From Paracoccaceae bacterium (GTDB taxonomy: Bacteria; Pseudomonadota; Alphaproteobacteria; Rhodobacterales; Rhodobacteraceae), in NCBI GenBank assembly GCA_013214575.1, contig JABSSD010000028.1, positions 1 to 64,000 of the forward strand: 64,000 bases of DNA, given 5' to 3'. Of this stretch, positions 46,026 to 54,757 are shown in pieces. Each line of letters opens with the position of its first letter. Position 1 is the stretch's first letter. The position numbers were made by a program, and so were the translations under genes. Below the pieces are notes generated by a model. The model was not told where the DNA came from and did no database searches. It was given only the letters and a program-made list of their open reading frames with translations.

Positions 46026-47675
46026 ATGTCCCAAATACGCTCTGAACTGCTGATGCCCGCGGGTAATCTGCGCAAGTTGAAAATAGCGATCCTCTATGGG
46101 GCTGATGCTGTCTATCTGGGCACCCCGGATTTGTCGCTGCGTACCAAGTCCGAATTCTCGCTTGAGGACGTCATTGAAGGCGTCAATTTCTGCCATCAGC
46201 ACGGGCGGCGCGCCTATCTGACGCTGAACCTGTATTCGCACAACAAAGACATCCCCAAGTTGGAAGAATATATCGACACGGTACGGCAGGTGAAACCTGA
46301 CGGGCTGATCATCGCCGATCCGGGGGTGTTTCAATATGTCCGCGAACGGGCGCCGGAAATCCCGCTGCATGTCTCGACCCAGGCCAATATCTGTTCCTGG
46401 CTGTCGGTAAAGTTCTGGCAGGGCCAGGGCGCCGATCTGGCGGTGATGGCGCGTGAGGTCTCGTTCTCCGAGCTGGAAGAAATCCGCGAGAAATGCCCGG
46501 ACATCAAGCTAGAGGCCTTTGTTCACGGCGCCATGTGCATGACCTATTCGGGGCGTTGCCTGCTGTCCAACTTCATGGCTGAACGCGGCGCCAATCAGGG
46601 CAACTGCGCCAATTCCTGCCGCTGGAACTACAAGTTCCACATGCGCATGAAAGACGGCACAGTGCAGGAGCTGATCGTCGATGACAGCAATCGCGACATG
46701 TTCGAATTCCTGCTGGAGGAAGGCATGCGCCCCGGTGAATTCCTGCCCATTCAGGAAGACGAGCGTGGCAGCTATATCCTGAACTCCAAGGATCTGTGCC
46801 TGATGCCGAAACTGGACGATTATCTGCGCATCGGCGTCGATAGCCTGAAGGTCGAAGGACGCGGCAAGTCGGAATATTATGCCGCCGTGGTGGCGCGGGC
46901 CTACCGCATGGCGATTGATGACTACTACGCCGACCCGGAAAACTGGGATCCCTCAGATTACATGGCCGAGCTGGAAACCGTCGGCAACCGGGGCTACACG
47001 CTGGCCTTTCACAAGGGCCGGTTGACCAACCTGGCGCATGGCTATGAACACACAGCTGCAATTGCCACCTGGGAATATGCCGGCGTGGTGAGTGAAGTGA
47101 CCGAGGATGCCTTCCTGGTTGAGGTCAAGAACAAGCTGGAGCCCGGCGACGTGCTGGAAATGGTATCGCCCAAAGCCCGCAACACCATTCTGCTGCGCAC
47201 CTATGATTACGAGATCGCCGCCACTGGTGAACGCAAGGACGTGGTGCATGGCTCCACCAAATCGGTAATCCGCCTGCCCTTCTCGCTGTTTGAGCAGGAA
47301 GATCAGACTGATCTGCGCAAAAACTTCCCGGCCTTCACCGTGATCCGCAAGGAACGCGCGCTGACCGATGAGCAGTGGAAGCGTCTGCAACTGGACAAGA
47401 CCGCTCAGGCGATGGAGATCCGCGACAGCACCGGTGAAACCGCTTATACCCGCCGTCGCGACGCCTTGGTTGAGGCGATTGATGCAGACACCAACAGCCG
47501 CCGCTTCAAAACCAACCGGGTTGGCACCCAGGGCTGCTGCGGCAAAGGCTGCAACGGCTGTCTGATCTTTTGGCAGGGCGATGAATATGCGCTGGCGCGC
47601 GACATTCTGCTGCATCGCAAGCAGGGCGAGCAACTCAGCAATGCCGAGGCCAGTGAATTCAAGCTGCCTGCTTAA
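46026..47675 (+). CDS. U32-family tRNA/RNA hydroxylation protein, TrhP-like
   Basis: The 549-residue protein belongs to the U32 group annotated as peptidases but shown in TrhP (YegQ) and RlhA to drive prephenate-dependent RNA hydroxylation with an iron-sulfur cluster. The cluster cysteines are Cys171, Cys178, Cys194 and Cys198 (GAMCMTYSGRCLLSNFM, GNCANSCRWNY). It is about 100 residues longer than TrhP, and the C-terminal part adds Cys504, Cys505, Cys509 and Cys512 (CCGKGCNGC). The likely product is 5-hydroxyuridine at tRNA position 34. It is monocistronic by position. Confidence 0.82.
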   Translation: MSQIRSELLMPAGNLRKLKIAILYGADAVYLGTPDLSLRTKSEFSLEDVIEGVNFCHQHGRRAYLTLNLYSHNKDIPKLEEYIDTVRQVKPDGLIIADPGVFQYVRERAPEIPLHVSTQANICSWLSVKFWQGQGADLAVMAREVSFSELEEIREKCPDIKLEAFVHGAMCMTYSGRCLLSNFMAERGANQGNCANSCRWNYKFHMRMKDGTVQELIVDDSNRDMFEFLLEEGMRPGEFLPIQEDERGSYILNSKDLCLMPKLDDYLRIGVDSLKVEGRGKSEYYAAVVARAYRMAIDDYYADPENWDPSDYMAELETVGNRGYTLAFHKGRLTNLAHGYEHTAAIATWEYAGVVSEVTEDAFLVEVKNKLEPGDVLEMVSPKARNTILLRTYDYEIAATGERKDVVHGSTKSVIRLPFSLFEQEDQTDLRKNFPAFTVIRKERALTDEQWKRLQLDKTAQAMEIRDSTGETAYTRRRDALVEAIDADTNSRRFKTNRVGTQGCCGKGCNGCLIFWQGDEYALARDILLHRKQGEQLSNAEASEFKLPA

Positions 47676-47705
47676 TCCCTACAAAACCGCCCCTGACCTG
47701 TATCC

Positions 47706-47730
47706 GCCGCTCTCATCTGCTGAGAGCGGC
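47706..47730 (+). terminator. Hairpin after the U32 gene
   Basis: GCCGCTCTCA and TGAGAGCGGC form a perfect ten-pair stem with loop TCTGC, 30 bases past the stop. There is no T-run, so it may be a stabilising element rather than a full terminator. Confidence 0.6.
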
Positions 47731-47906
47731 ACGGCCTGACTGCCATTTGTGCCCGGCCTGGCCCCAACTCAGATTGCCCCGCAGCCAGCCATCTTGATTG
47801 TTATGCGCGATCATGAGACTAGGCTTGTGAAGAAATTCTCTGGTCTGGCGTTCGACCCACAACGGCGCAAGGACACCGACAGGCCGACAGAGGAAGAGAT
47901 CCGGGT

Positions 47907-48272
47907 ATGGAGATTGAACAAATGGCTGACCCCGAGCGGTTCCCGGACACGGCATTTAAAGACATGGCAGCCAAAGACATGGATGACATGGTGGATAACG
48001 CCAAAAGCGCCTCGGATTTTTTGAAAGCGATCAGCCACGAAGGCCGGCTGAGGATTCTGTGCCATCTGGTGACTGGTGAGAAATCGGTTGCCGAACTGGA
48101 AGATCTACTGTCGGCGCGCCAAGCTGCTGTATCGCAACAATTGTCCCGGCTTCGGCAGGAACAATTGGTCACCACACGCCGCGACGGCAAAACGATCTAT
48201 TACCGGCTGGCAGACGACCGCTCGCGCCGCATTCTGCATGTGATCCACGAGATGTTTTGCAACAAAAACTGA
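47907..48272 (+). CDS. sqrR: SqrR/BigR-type persulfide-sensing ArsR repressor
   Basis: The 121-residue protein is an ArsR-family winged helix (FLKAISHEGRLRILCHLVTG, AAVSQQLSRLRQEQLV, GKTIYYRLAD). It keeps two cysteines, Cys52 in RILCHL and Cys118 near the C-terminus, 66 residues apart. That is the spacing I recall for the persulfide-sensing pair of SqrR (Cys41/Cys107) and BigR. It therefore probably represses sulfide-response genes until a tetrasulfide bridge forms. An internal ATG at codon 6 is an alternative start. The persulfide operon at 23 kb is a likely target. Confidence 0.82.
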   Translation: MEIEQMADPERFPDTAFKDMAAKDMDDMVDNAKSASDFLKAISHEGRLRILCHLVTGEKSVAELEDLLSARQAAVSQQLSRLRQEQLVTTRRDGKTIYYRLADDRSRRILHVIHEMFCNKN

Positions 48273-48393
48273 TCTATGGCCGCAGCCGCCCGCCCAGCGC
48301 GCAAATAGATTTGACCACGGGGCACACACGGCATTGTGACATTCAACAGCCTCCTGTTCTGCCTAAAAAGGGCATGTCTATTGGAGCGAACCG

Positions 48394-48888
48394 ATGATGT
48401 TCAGATCTCTTGCCCTTACAGCCCTGCTTGCCGCCTTTGGTCTCAGTGCCCTACTTGCCCTGCCCGCCATGGGAGACCCCCTGCAACCGCGTGACGGCTG
48501 GGTGGTGATGGATACCCAAAAGGGCTTTGACCAGCTGATCACCGACCTAAAAGCAGCCACCAAGGCGCAGGGCATGGCGGTGGTCACTCAGGCCGGGCCA
48601 ACCGCTGCCGCCGCCAGGCGCGGCATTACCATCCCCGGCAACCGGGTGATCGGTGTTTTCAACAACGACTTTGCCGTCCGTATCCTGGCCACCTCGACCA
48701 GTGCAATGATCGAGGCCCCCATTCGGTTTTATGTGACCGAAAATCCTGACGGACAGGCGACGCTTTCCTACAAAACCCCCAGCCACGTCCTTGCCCCCTA
48801 CATGAATGAGGGCGGCGGCGAATTGGTGAAACTGGCGGAGGAGCTGAGCCAGGTGTTTGACGCGATTGCCCGGCAGGCCAGCCGCTAG
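48394..48888 (+). CDS. Secreted DUF302 protein
   Basis: The 164-residue protein has a signal peptide (residues 1-27, cleavage near AMG) and a DUF302 domain (GFDQLITDLKAATKAQGMAVVTQAG, VIGVFNNDFAVRILA, PIRFYVTENPDG, PSHVLAPYMNEGG). DUF302 proteins are small periplasmic alpha/beta proteins of unknown function, some in sulfur-related contexts. It lies between the SqrR-like gene and the ThDP enzyme on the same strand. A second ATG at codon 2 is equally possible. Confidence 0.85.
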   Translation: MMFRSLALTALLAAFGLSALLALPAMGDPLQPRDGWVVMDTQKGFDQLITDLKAATKAQGMAVVTQAGPTAAAARRGITIPGNRVIGVFNNDFAVRILATSTSAMIEAPIRFYVTENPDGQATLSYKTPSHVLAPYMNEGGGELVKLAEELSQVFDAIARQASR

Positions 48889-48980
48889 GCCTGCCAACCC
48901 CGGTCACATGGGTGTGAAACCCCTTGCACCACCCCGCCAGCTCCGCATTCTCGCAGCAAACGAGAATCGGAGAGCAGATC

Positions 48981-50594
48981 ATGACCCGCCCCACCCGCGC
49001 CGCAGATATTCTGGCCCGTCGTCTCTATGAGGCCGGCTGCCGCCACGCCTTTGGCATGCCCGGCGGCGAAGTGCTGACCCTGGTGGATGCCCTCCAGACA
49101 GCTGGCATTACCTTTCACCTGGCCAAACACGAAAACTGCGCGGGTTTCATGGGGGAAGCCGTGCACCACAGCGACGGCGCCCCGGCCATCCTGGTGGCCA
49201 CTCTGGGCCCCGGCGCGCTGAACGGGGTCAATGTGGTGGCCAACGCGCATCAGGACCGGGTGCCGATGCTGGTACTCACCGGCTGTGTCGATGAAGCCGA
49301 GCAGCAGAACTATACCCATCAGGTGCTCGACCACCGGGCGGTGTTTGCGCCGATCACCAAGGCCAGCTTTCGCCTGAACGCTGAAACCGCCGATCTGATC
49401 GCTGACAAGGCCATCGCCATAGCCACCGAACAGCGCAACGGCCCGGTTCACATCGATATACCAATCTCGGTGGCTGACAGCGCCGCCACAGATCGCAACA
49501 TCCGCCGCGCGCCTGCAAGTGACACCGTGCCAAGCGGCGCTGACCTGGCGCAGGCGCGTGACTGGCTGGCCGCGGCTGTACGGCCGATCGCGGTGATCGG
49601 CCTGGACGGCGTCCAGCAACAGGCCGGGCCCGCAATCCAGCGCTTTCTGGAGACCCACCAGATCCCCTTTGTCACCAGCTACAAGGCCAAGGGCATTATC
49701 GCCGAAAGCCATCCGCTGTGTCTCGGCGGTGGCGGGCTTTCTCCGCTGGCCGACAGCCACCTCCTGCCACTGTTGCGGGCCGCAGATCTGGTGATTTGCA
49801 TCGGTTATGATCCCATCGAAATGCGCCCCGGCTGGCGCGATGTCTGGGATGTGAGCCGCCAACAGGTCATCGACATCGCCCCTGAACCCAACCTGCACTA
49901 TATGCATCAGGGCGGCTTGAACCTGCTCACCAGTATCGCCCCCACCCTTGCTTCGCTGTCCGATGGGCTGCCCCCCCGCGCAACCTGGCCAGACAAGCAG
50001 CCCCAGAGCGCCCAAATGGCGCTGGCCAAGGCCTTTCCGGTGAGCGACGACTGGGGCCCTGCGGCGGTGATATCCGAGACCCGCGCGGTAATGCCCGCCG
50101 AGACGCTGGCCAGCGCCGACAGTGGCGCCCATCGCATTTTGCTGTCGCAGATGTGGGGCTGCCATGAGCCCCGCGGGCTGATCCAGTCGTCGGGGCTCTG
50201 CACCATGGGCTGCGCGGTGCCGATGGCCATTGGCCGCAAACTGGCGCAGCCCGAGCGCCCGGTGATCAGCTTTTCCGGCGATGCCGGCTTTCTGATGGTG
50301 GCCGGAGAACTGGCCACAGCAGCCGAGATGCAACTGGCGCCGATCTTTCTGGTGTTTGTCGATGCCAGCCTGGCCTTGATCGAGCTGAAGCAACGCCAGC
50401 GCCAGCTGGCCAACGCGGCCGTTGACTTTGGCCGCCATGATTTTGCCGCCATCGGGCGCGCCTTTGGCGGTAACGGGGTGACGGTTCGCAACCGGCAACA
50501 GTTGCGCGTCGCCTTGACTGATGCCATGACGGCACAAAGCTTCACCGTTATTGCAGCTGAAATCGAACCAGGAGGCTATGATGGTCGGATCTAA
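48981..50594 (+). CDS. Thiamine diphosphate-dependent enzyme, acetolactate synthase-like
   Basis: The 537-residue protein has the three-domain fold of the acetolactate synthase/benzoylformate decarboxylase family. Glu51, the cofactor-activating acid, lies in LAKHENCAGFMGEA. The diphosphate motif is GDAGF at residues 433-437, and the partner region reads VFVDASLALIE rather than the usual ILNN, so one Asn ligand is replaced. ATG 48981 after GGAGAGCAGATC is preferred to an upstream one. It overlaps the CoA-transferase gene by 14 bases, so the two probably act together. I cannot assign the substrate. Confidence 0.8.
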   Translation: MTRPTRAADILARRLYEAGCRHAFGMPGGEVLTLVDALQTAGITFHLAKHENCAGFMGEAVHHSDGAPAILVATLGPGALNGVNVVANAHQDRVPMLVLTGCVDEAEQQNYTHQVLDHRAVFAPITKASFRLNAETADLIADKAIAIATEQRNGPVHIDIPISVADSAATDRNIRRAPASDTVPSGADLAQARDWLAAAVRPIAVIGLDGVQQQAGPAIQRFLETHQIPFVTSYKAKGIIAESHPLCLGGGGLSPLADSHLLPLLRAADLVICIGYDPIEMRPGWRDVWDVSRQQVIDIAPEPNLHYMHQGGLNLLTSIAPTLASLSDGLPPRATWPDKQPQSAQMALAKAFPVSDDWGPAAVISETRAVMPAETLASADSGAHRILLSQMWGCHEPRGLIQSSGLCTMGCAVPMAIGRKLAQPERPVISFSGDAGFLMVAGELATAAEMQLAPIFLVFVDASLALIELKQRQRQLANAAVDFGRHDFAAIGRAFGGNGVTVRNRQQLRVALTDAMTAQSFTVIAAEIEPGGYDGRI

Positions 50595-51777
50595 ACCACT
50601 CCCACACGGCGCACTTAAGGGAGTCAAAGTTCTTGACCTGTCCCGTATTCTGGCAGGACCAACCTGCACCCAGCTGCTGGGCGATCTTGGCGCCACGGTG
50701 ATCAAGGTGGAAAACCCCAAATCCGGTGGCGATGATACCCGCCAGTGGGGGCCTCCCTATGTCACCGATACCGATGGCAATGACACCGATATGTCGGCCT
50801 ATTTCATGTCCGCCAACCGCAACAAACGCTCGGTGGCGATTGATATCGCCACCGCTGAGGGCCAGCAGGTCATTCTGCGGATGGCAGCACAGGCGGATAT
50901 CCTGATCGAGAACTTCAAACCCGGCGGGCTGAAGAAATACGGGCTGGATTATGCCAGCCTGAAGGAAAAGCTGCCCGGGCTGATCTACTGTTCGATCTCG
51001 GGCTATGGGCAGACCGGCCCACATGCGTCAAAACCCGGCTATGATCTGATGGCACAGGGCTATGGCGGCATCATGTCGCTGACCGGTGAGCCGGACGGCG
51101 CGCCGATGAAGGTTGGCGTTGGCATCGCCGACGTGATGTGCGGCATGTATGCCACCGTGGGCATTCTGGCGGCGCTGCGCCACCAGCAACAGACCGGCGA
51201 GGGCCAGCAGGTCGATGTGGCGCTGGTCGACAGTCAGATCGCCTGGCTGATCAGCGAAGGCACCAACTATCTGACCTCGGGCCAGCTTCCCGAACGGCGC
51301 GGCAATGGTCACCCCAACATCATGCCCTACGGTCTGTACCAGAGCACCGACGGCCATGTCATTCTGGCGGTCGGCAATGACAGCCAGTTTACCCGCTTCA
51401 TGGACTTCCTCGGGCTGGCTGGTCTGGCCGAAGACCCCCGGTTCTCCAGCAATCCGGGCCGCCTGCAAAACCGCGAGGCGCTGGATGACATCCTGATCCC
51501 GGCGATGAAACGGTTCAGCACTTTGGACATCATCAAGGGGCTAGAAGCCCGCAAGGTGCCGGTTGGGCCGGTGCAGGATCTGCAACAGGTGTTTGCCTCG
51601 GATCAGGTGGCAGCCCGCAACATGAAGATCGAGATGCAGAGCGAGGCCGGGCCGGTGTCTCTGATCGGCAATCCGCTCAACTTCTCCCGCACTCCGGTGA
51701 CTTACCGCCTGGCGCCGCGCAGCTGCGGCGCCGACAGCGACGAGATCCTGTCGGCGGAGGCCCCCTTCGAGATCTGA
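50581..51777 (+). CDS. CaiB/BaiF-type (class III) CoA-transferase
   Basis: The 398-residue protein moves CoA between acids in the class III family. It has the N-terminal LKGVKVLDLSRILAGPTCTQLLGDLGA pattern and the presumed catalytic Asp184 in VGIADVMCGMYATVGILAAL. The first of two adjacent ATGs (50578) has only two bases after the AGGAGG site, so I take the second (50581). It overlaps the ThDP enzyme gene. Together they could form a route that makes and decarboxylates an acyl-CoA, but oxalyl-CoA specificity is not shown. Confidence 0.87.
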   Translation: MVGSKPLPHGALKGVKVLDLSRILAGPTCTQLLGDLGATVIKVENPKSGGDDTRQWGPPYVTDTDGNDTDMSAYFMSANRNKRSVAIDIATAEGQQVILRMAAQADILIENFKPGGLKKYGLDYASLKEKLPGLIYCSISGYGQTGPHASKPGYDLMAQGYGGIMSLTGEPDGAPMKVGVGIADVMCGMYATVGILAALRHQQQTGEGQQVDVALVDSQIAWLISEGTNYLTSGQLPERRGNGHPNIMPYGLYQSTDGHVILAVGNDSQFTRFMDFLGLAGLAEDPRFSSNPGRLQNREALDDILIPAMKRFSTLDIIKGLEARKVPVGPVQDLQQVFASDQVAARNMKIEMQSEAGPVSLIGNPLNFSRTPVTYRLAPRSCGADSDEILSAEAPFEI

Positions 51778-52048
51778 CCGCGCCAGCGCTGGCCAGATAC
51801 CGACCAGACAAGACCAGCCAAGTGTTACAGAAATGACCAATGCCAAGTCCCTTCCCCGCCTGCAATCGGGGGAGCGATGCCGCATTTGCGGAAAACCACA
51901 CAGAATTATAGTCCCTTCATTGCAATTCCCGGCTCTGCACACACGTCCCTTCACCAATGCGAGAGGTGCCGTCGCGCGACGCAATCTCATGGCTTAGTGT
52001 CATGCCAGACAACGGTAAAACCTTTTAGCGCAAGAATGGATCCCCAGT

Positions 52049-53410
52049 ATGCAAGATATCTTTGGCCAAGACACCAGCCTGACAGATGCTGCTGCATTGC
52101 GCGATTGGAACGCCGTACAAATGGGCGTTCTGGCCCATGCGGCCACCACTCCGACACATCTTGCGGCACTGCTGTCTGCGGCACCGGGTTTTGCGCTGGG
52201 TCAGGCCTGCAAGGGCCTGTTCTACCTGCTGATGGGACGCTCGGAACTGATCGCCACCGCCCGCGAGGCACTGATCGCCGCCAGCGCGCATTTTGACACT
52301 GCCCTGCCCCGTGAACGCCATTACATCGCAGCGCTGGAGATCTGGCTGGCCGGGCAGCCCTCGGCGGCCATAGCCCAGTTGGAACAGGTGTTGCGCAGCC
52401 ATCCCCAGGATGCGCTGGCGATGAAGCTGAGCCATTCCATCCGCTTTGTGCTGGGCGATATCACCGGCATGCGCCGCTCCATCGAGCGGCTGCTGCCAGC
52501 CTATGGCACCGACCATGCCGGGCACGGCTATCTGCTGGGCTGTCACGCCTTTACCCTAGAGGAAACCGGGAATTATAAAAAGGCCGAGATTATCGGTCGC
52601 CAGGCCCTGTGGACAGCGCCCGATGATGCCTGGGGATTGCATGCGGTGGCGCATGTGCATGAGATGACCGGCAACGCCCAGGCCGGGCTGGACTGGCTGC
52701 AGGGCCGCGAGTCGGCCTGGTCGCATTGCAACAACTTCCGCTATCACGTCTGGTGGCACAAGGCGCTGATGCATCTGGACCTGGGGCAGATTGATCAGGT
52801 GTTTGATCTGTATGACCACGAGATCCGCTGCGATAAAACCGATGACTACCGCGATATCTCAAACAGCACCTCGCTGCTGATGCGACTGGAGTTGAATGGT
52901 GCCAATGTGGGCGACCGCTGGGAGGAACTGGCAGAGCTGGCCGCCAACCGAACCGAAGACGGCAGTCTGATTTTTGCCGACCTGCATTATCTGCTGGCGC
53001 TTGCAGGGCACAACCGCAAAGAGGCCACCAGCCGCCTGGTGCAACGCATTCATAGCGACGCGCAGACCCGCACGGACGAGGCAGGCCAGCGGATGGCAAA
53101 TCCCGGCTGTGCCGCGGCGCTTGGACTAGAGGCCTTTGGCGAGGGCGATTATGCCGGGGCATTTGCCAATCTGTCGCAGGCGCGCAAATCCATGTGGATG
53201 GCGGGCGGCAGCAACGCCCAGCGCGATGTCTTTGAACGCATCACCATCGATTCTGGCCTGCGCGCCGGACAGTTGGACGCGGTCGAGGCCATTCTGGATG
53301 ATCGCCAGGCATACTGTGGTGGCAATGAGGGCAATTACGCATTGGCCCGCCGTGAGGTGATTGCCGAAATGCGCGGCAGTGCCGCCAGCCACAGCGTGCC
53401 GGCCCAATAA
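52049..53410 (+). CDS. TPR protein of the TTC38/StaR-like family
   Basis: The 453-residue protein is helical, with repeats of the TPR type, and shares the TTC38-like order of motifs: a segment YIAALEIWLAGQPSAAIAQL, then HGYLLGCHAFTLEETGNYKKAE, then WGLHAVAHVHEMTG, then FRYHVWWHKALMHLDLGQ. This family occurs in bacteria, plants and animals and has no established biochemical role. Conserved His/Trp residues hint at more than a scaffold. It lies 271 bases after the CoA-transferase gene on the same strand. Confidence 0.75.
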   Translation: MQDIFGQDTSLTDAAALRDWNAVQMGVLAHAATTPTHLAALLSAAPGFALGQACKGLFYLLMGRSELIATAREALIAASAHFDTALPRERHYIAALEIWLAGQPSAAIAQLEQVLRSHPQDALAMKLSHSIRFVLGDITGMRRSIERLLPAYGTDHAGHGYLLGCHAFTLEETGNYKKAEIIGRQALWTAPDDAWGLHAVAHVHEMTGNAQAGLDWLQGRESAWSHCNNFRYHVWWHKALMHLDLGQIDQVFDLYDHEIRCDKTDDYRDISNSTSLLMRLELNGANVGDRWEELAELAANRTEDGSLIFADLHYLLALAGHNRKEATSRLVQRIHSDAQTRTDEAGQRMANPGCAAALGLEAFGEGDYAGAFANLSQARKSMWMAGGSNAQRDVFERITIDSGLRAGQLDAVEAILDDRQAYCGGNEGNYALARREVIAEMRGSAASHSVPAQ

Positions 53411-53431
53411 CCGCCGATTGACCGCCGATTA
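53410..53431. repeat. 11-nt imperfect tandem duplication at a stop codon
   Basis: ACCGCCGATTG and ACCGCCGATTA lie back to back, beginning on the last base of the TTC38-like stop codon. It is a third short duplication at a gene end in this window. Confidence 0.6.
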
Positions 53432-53476
53432 CCCACAGAATACCCGCAGACCCACTCAGGAAGGCAATGAACTGAA

Positions 53477-54757
53477 ATGGTGACGATTGTGCCTCAACCA
53501 GACAGCCAGCTCAGCGCCCAGCCCAGCCCAGCCGCCAATCAGGCTGCGGCTCCGGCCCAGACTCCAGTGCAGGCACCAGTGCGCATCCGTGATCCCCGGC
53601 TCGACTTTTACCGTGGCATTGCCATGTTCATCATCCTGACCGCGCATATCCCCGGCAATCGCTGGACCGGCTGGATTCCCGCCCGGTTTGGCTTTTCCGA
53701 CGCCACCGAGATCTTTGTGTTCTGCTCCGGCATGGCCTCGGCGATTGCCTTTGGCGGCTCTTACGGGCGCATGGGCTGGCGCCTGGGGTCTGCCCGTGTG
53801 GGTTACCGTGTCTGGCAGGTGTTCTGGGCCCATATCGGGCTGTTCTTCTTTATCGCCATGATGATGGCGGCGCTGGATACCTATGGCGGCTTTGAAAAAA
53901 GCTATGCCAATTCGCTGAACCTGGGCCATTTCTTTAACGACACCATGCCGCAACTGGTGGGGCTGTTCACTCTGCGCTATGTGCCAAATTATTTCGACAT
54001 ACTGCCGATGTATCTGGTGGTGCTGGCGCTGATGCCACTGATGATGGCGATGGAAAAGATCGGCCTCTGGGCGGTGGCGGCGACATCGCTGGTGATCTGG
54101 CTCGCCGCCAACCCCTATGTCATCGGCCTGGGCCCGGATGGGCTGGCGCTACCGGCCGAGCCCTGGTCCGAGCGCAAGTGGTTCTTCAACCCTTTTGGCT
54201 GGCAATTGCTGTTCTTTACCGGCTTCGCCTTCATGAAAGGCTGGCTGCCCAAGCCACCGGTGTCAAAAGCTCTGATCGCCCTGGCCATTGGCTTTGTAGT
54301 GCTGTCGGCCCCGTTTGGCGCCTGGAAAGTGTTTCTCTGGGTGCAGGCCTGGAATCAGGATCTGGCTGATGCCATCCGCCCGGTATGGTCGCTGACCAAG
54401 GAGTGGCGCAACAAAAGCGACTTTGGCCTGCTGCGGTTTGCCCATTTCCTGTCACTGGCCTATCTTGGCTGGGTGATTGCCGGTGACGGCGGCAAACGGC
54501 TGATCGCTTCGGGGCACTCCCTGGGGGCGCGGATCTGGGCGCTGCTGCTGAAGCTGATCACCAAGGTCGGCCAGCAATCATTGGCAGTGTTTGTGGTGTC
54601 GATGGCGCTGGCCCGGGTGATCGGCTTTGTGCTGGACCAGACCGGTCGCGCCGTCACCACCACGGCACTTGCCAATCTCACTGGTTATGGCCTGATCATC
54701 CTGGTGGCCTTCGGTGCCGCCTGGTTCAAATCGCAACCCTGGAGAGCGAAACGATGA
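53477..54757 (+). CDS. opgC: OpgC protein, glucan succinyl-/acyl-modification
   Basis: OpgC is a membrane protein that adds succinyl (or similar) groups to osmoregulated periplasmic glucans. The 426-residue protein has a Gln/Pro-rich N-terminal tail (residues 1-38) and then about ten membrane helices, opening with RLDFYRGIAMFIILTAHIPGN, as in acyltransferase-3/OpgC proteins. It is followed by opgG with a four-base overlap and then opgH, giving the order opgC-opgG-opgH. Confidence 0.9.
   Translation: MVTIVPQPDSQLSAQPSPAANQAAAPAQTPVQAPVRIRDPRLDFYRGIAMFIILTAHIPGNRWTGWIPARFGFSDATEIFVFCSGMASAIAFGGSYGRMGWRLGSARVGYRVWQVFWAHIGLFFFIAMMMAALDTYGGFEKSYANSLNLGHFFNDTMPQLVGLFTLRYVPNYFDILPMYLVVLALMPLMMAMEKIGLWAVAATSLVIWLAANPYVIGLGPDGLALPAEPWSERKWFFNPFGWQLLFFTGFAFMKGWLPKPPVSKALIALAIGFVVLSAPFGAWKVFLWVQAWNQDLADAIRPVWSLTKEWRNKSDFGLLRFAHFLSLAYLGWVIAGDGGKRLIASGHSLGARIWALLLKLITKVGQQSLAVFVVSMALARVIGFVLDQTGRAVTTTALANLTGYGLIILVAFGAAWFKSQPWRAKR

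Noticed and set aside
46026-47675. Collagenase-like U32 protease
   Set aside because: The database-style name is misleading. The cysteine pattern matches the RNA-hydroxylation branch (TrhP/RlhA), and no protease catalytic site is visible.
48981-51777. Oxalyl-CoA decarboxylase and formyl-CoA transferase pair
   Set aside because: The adjacency suggested oxalate breakdown, but the ThDP enzyme lacks the diagnostic segments of oxalyl-CoA decarboxylase that I know, and the transferase lacks formyl-CoA-transferase-specific loops. General names are safer.
51833-51997. 54-residue frame with one CxxC pair after the CoA-transferase gene
   Set aside because: It has no ribosome site, no protein-like pattern beyond CRICG, and a basic composition like other chance frames. 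I do not annotate it.
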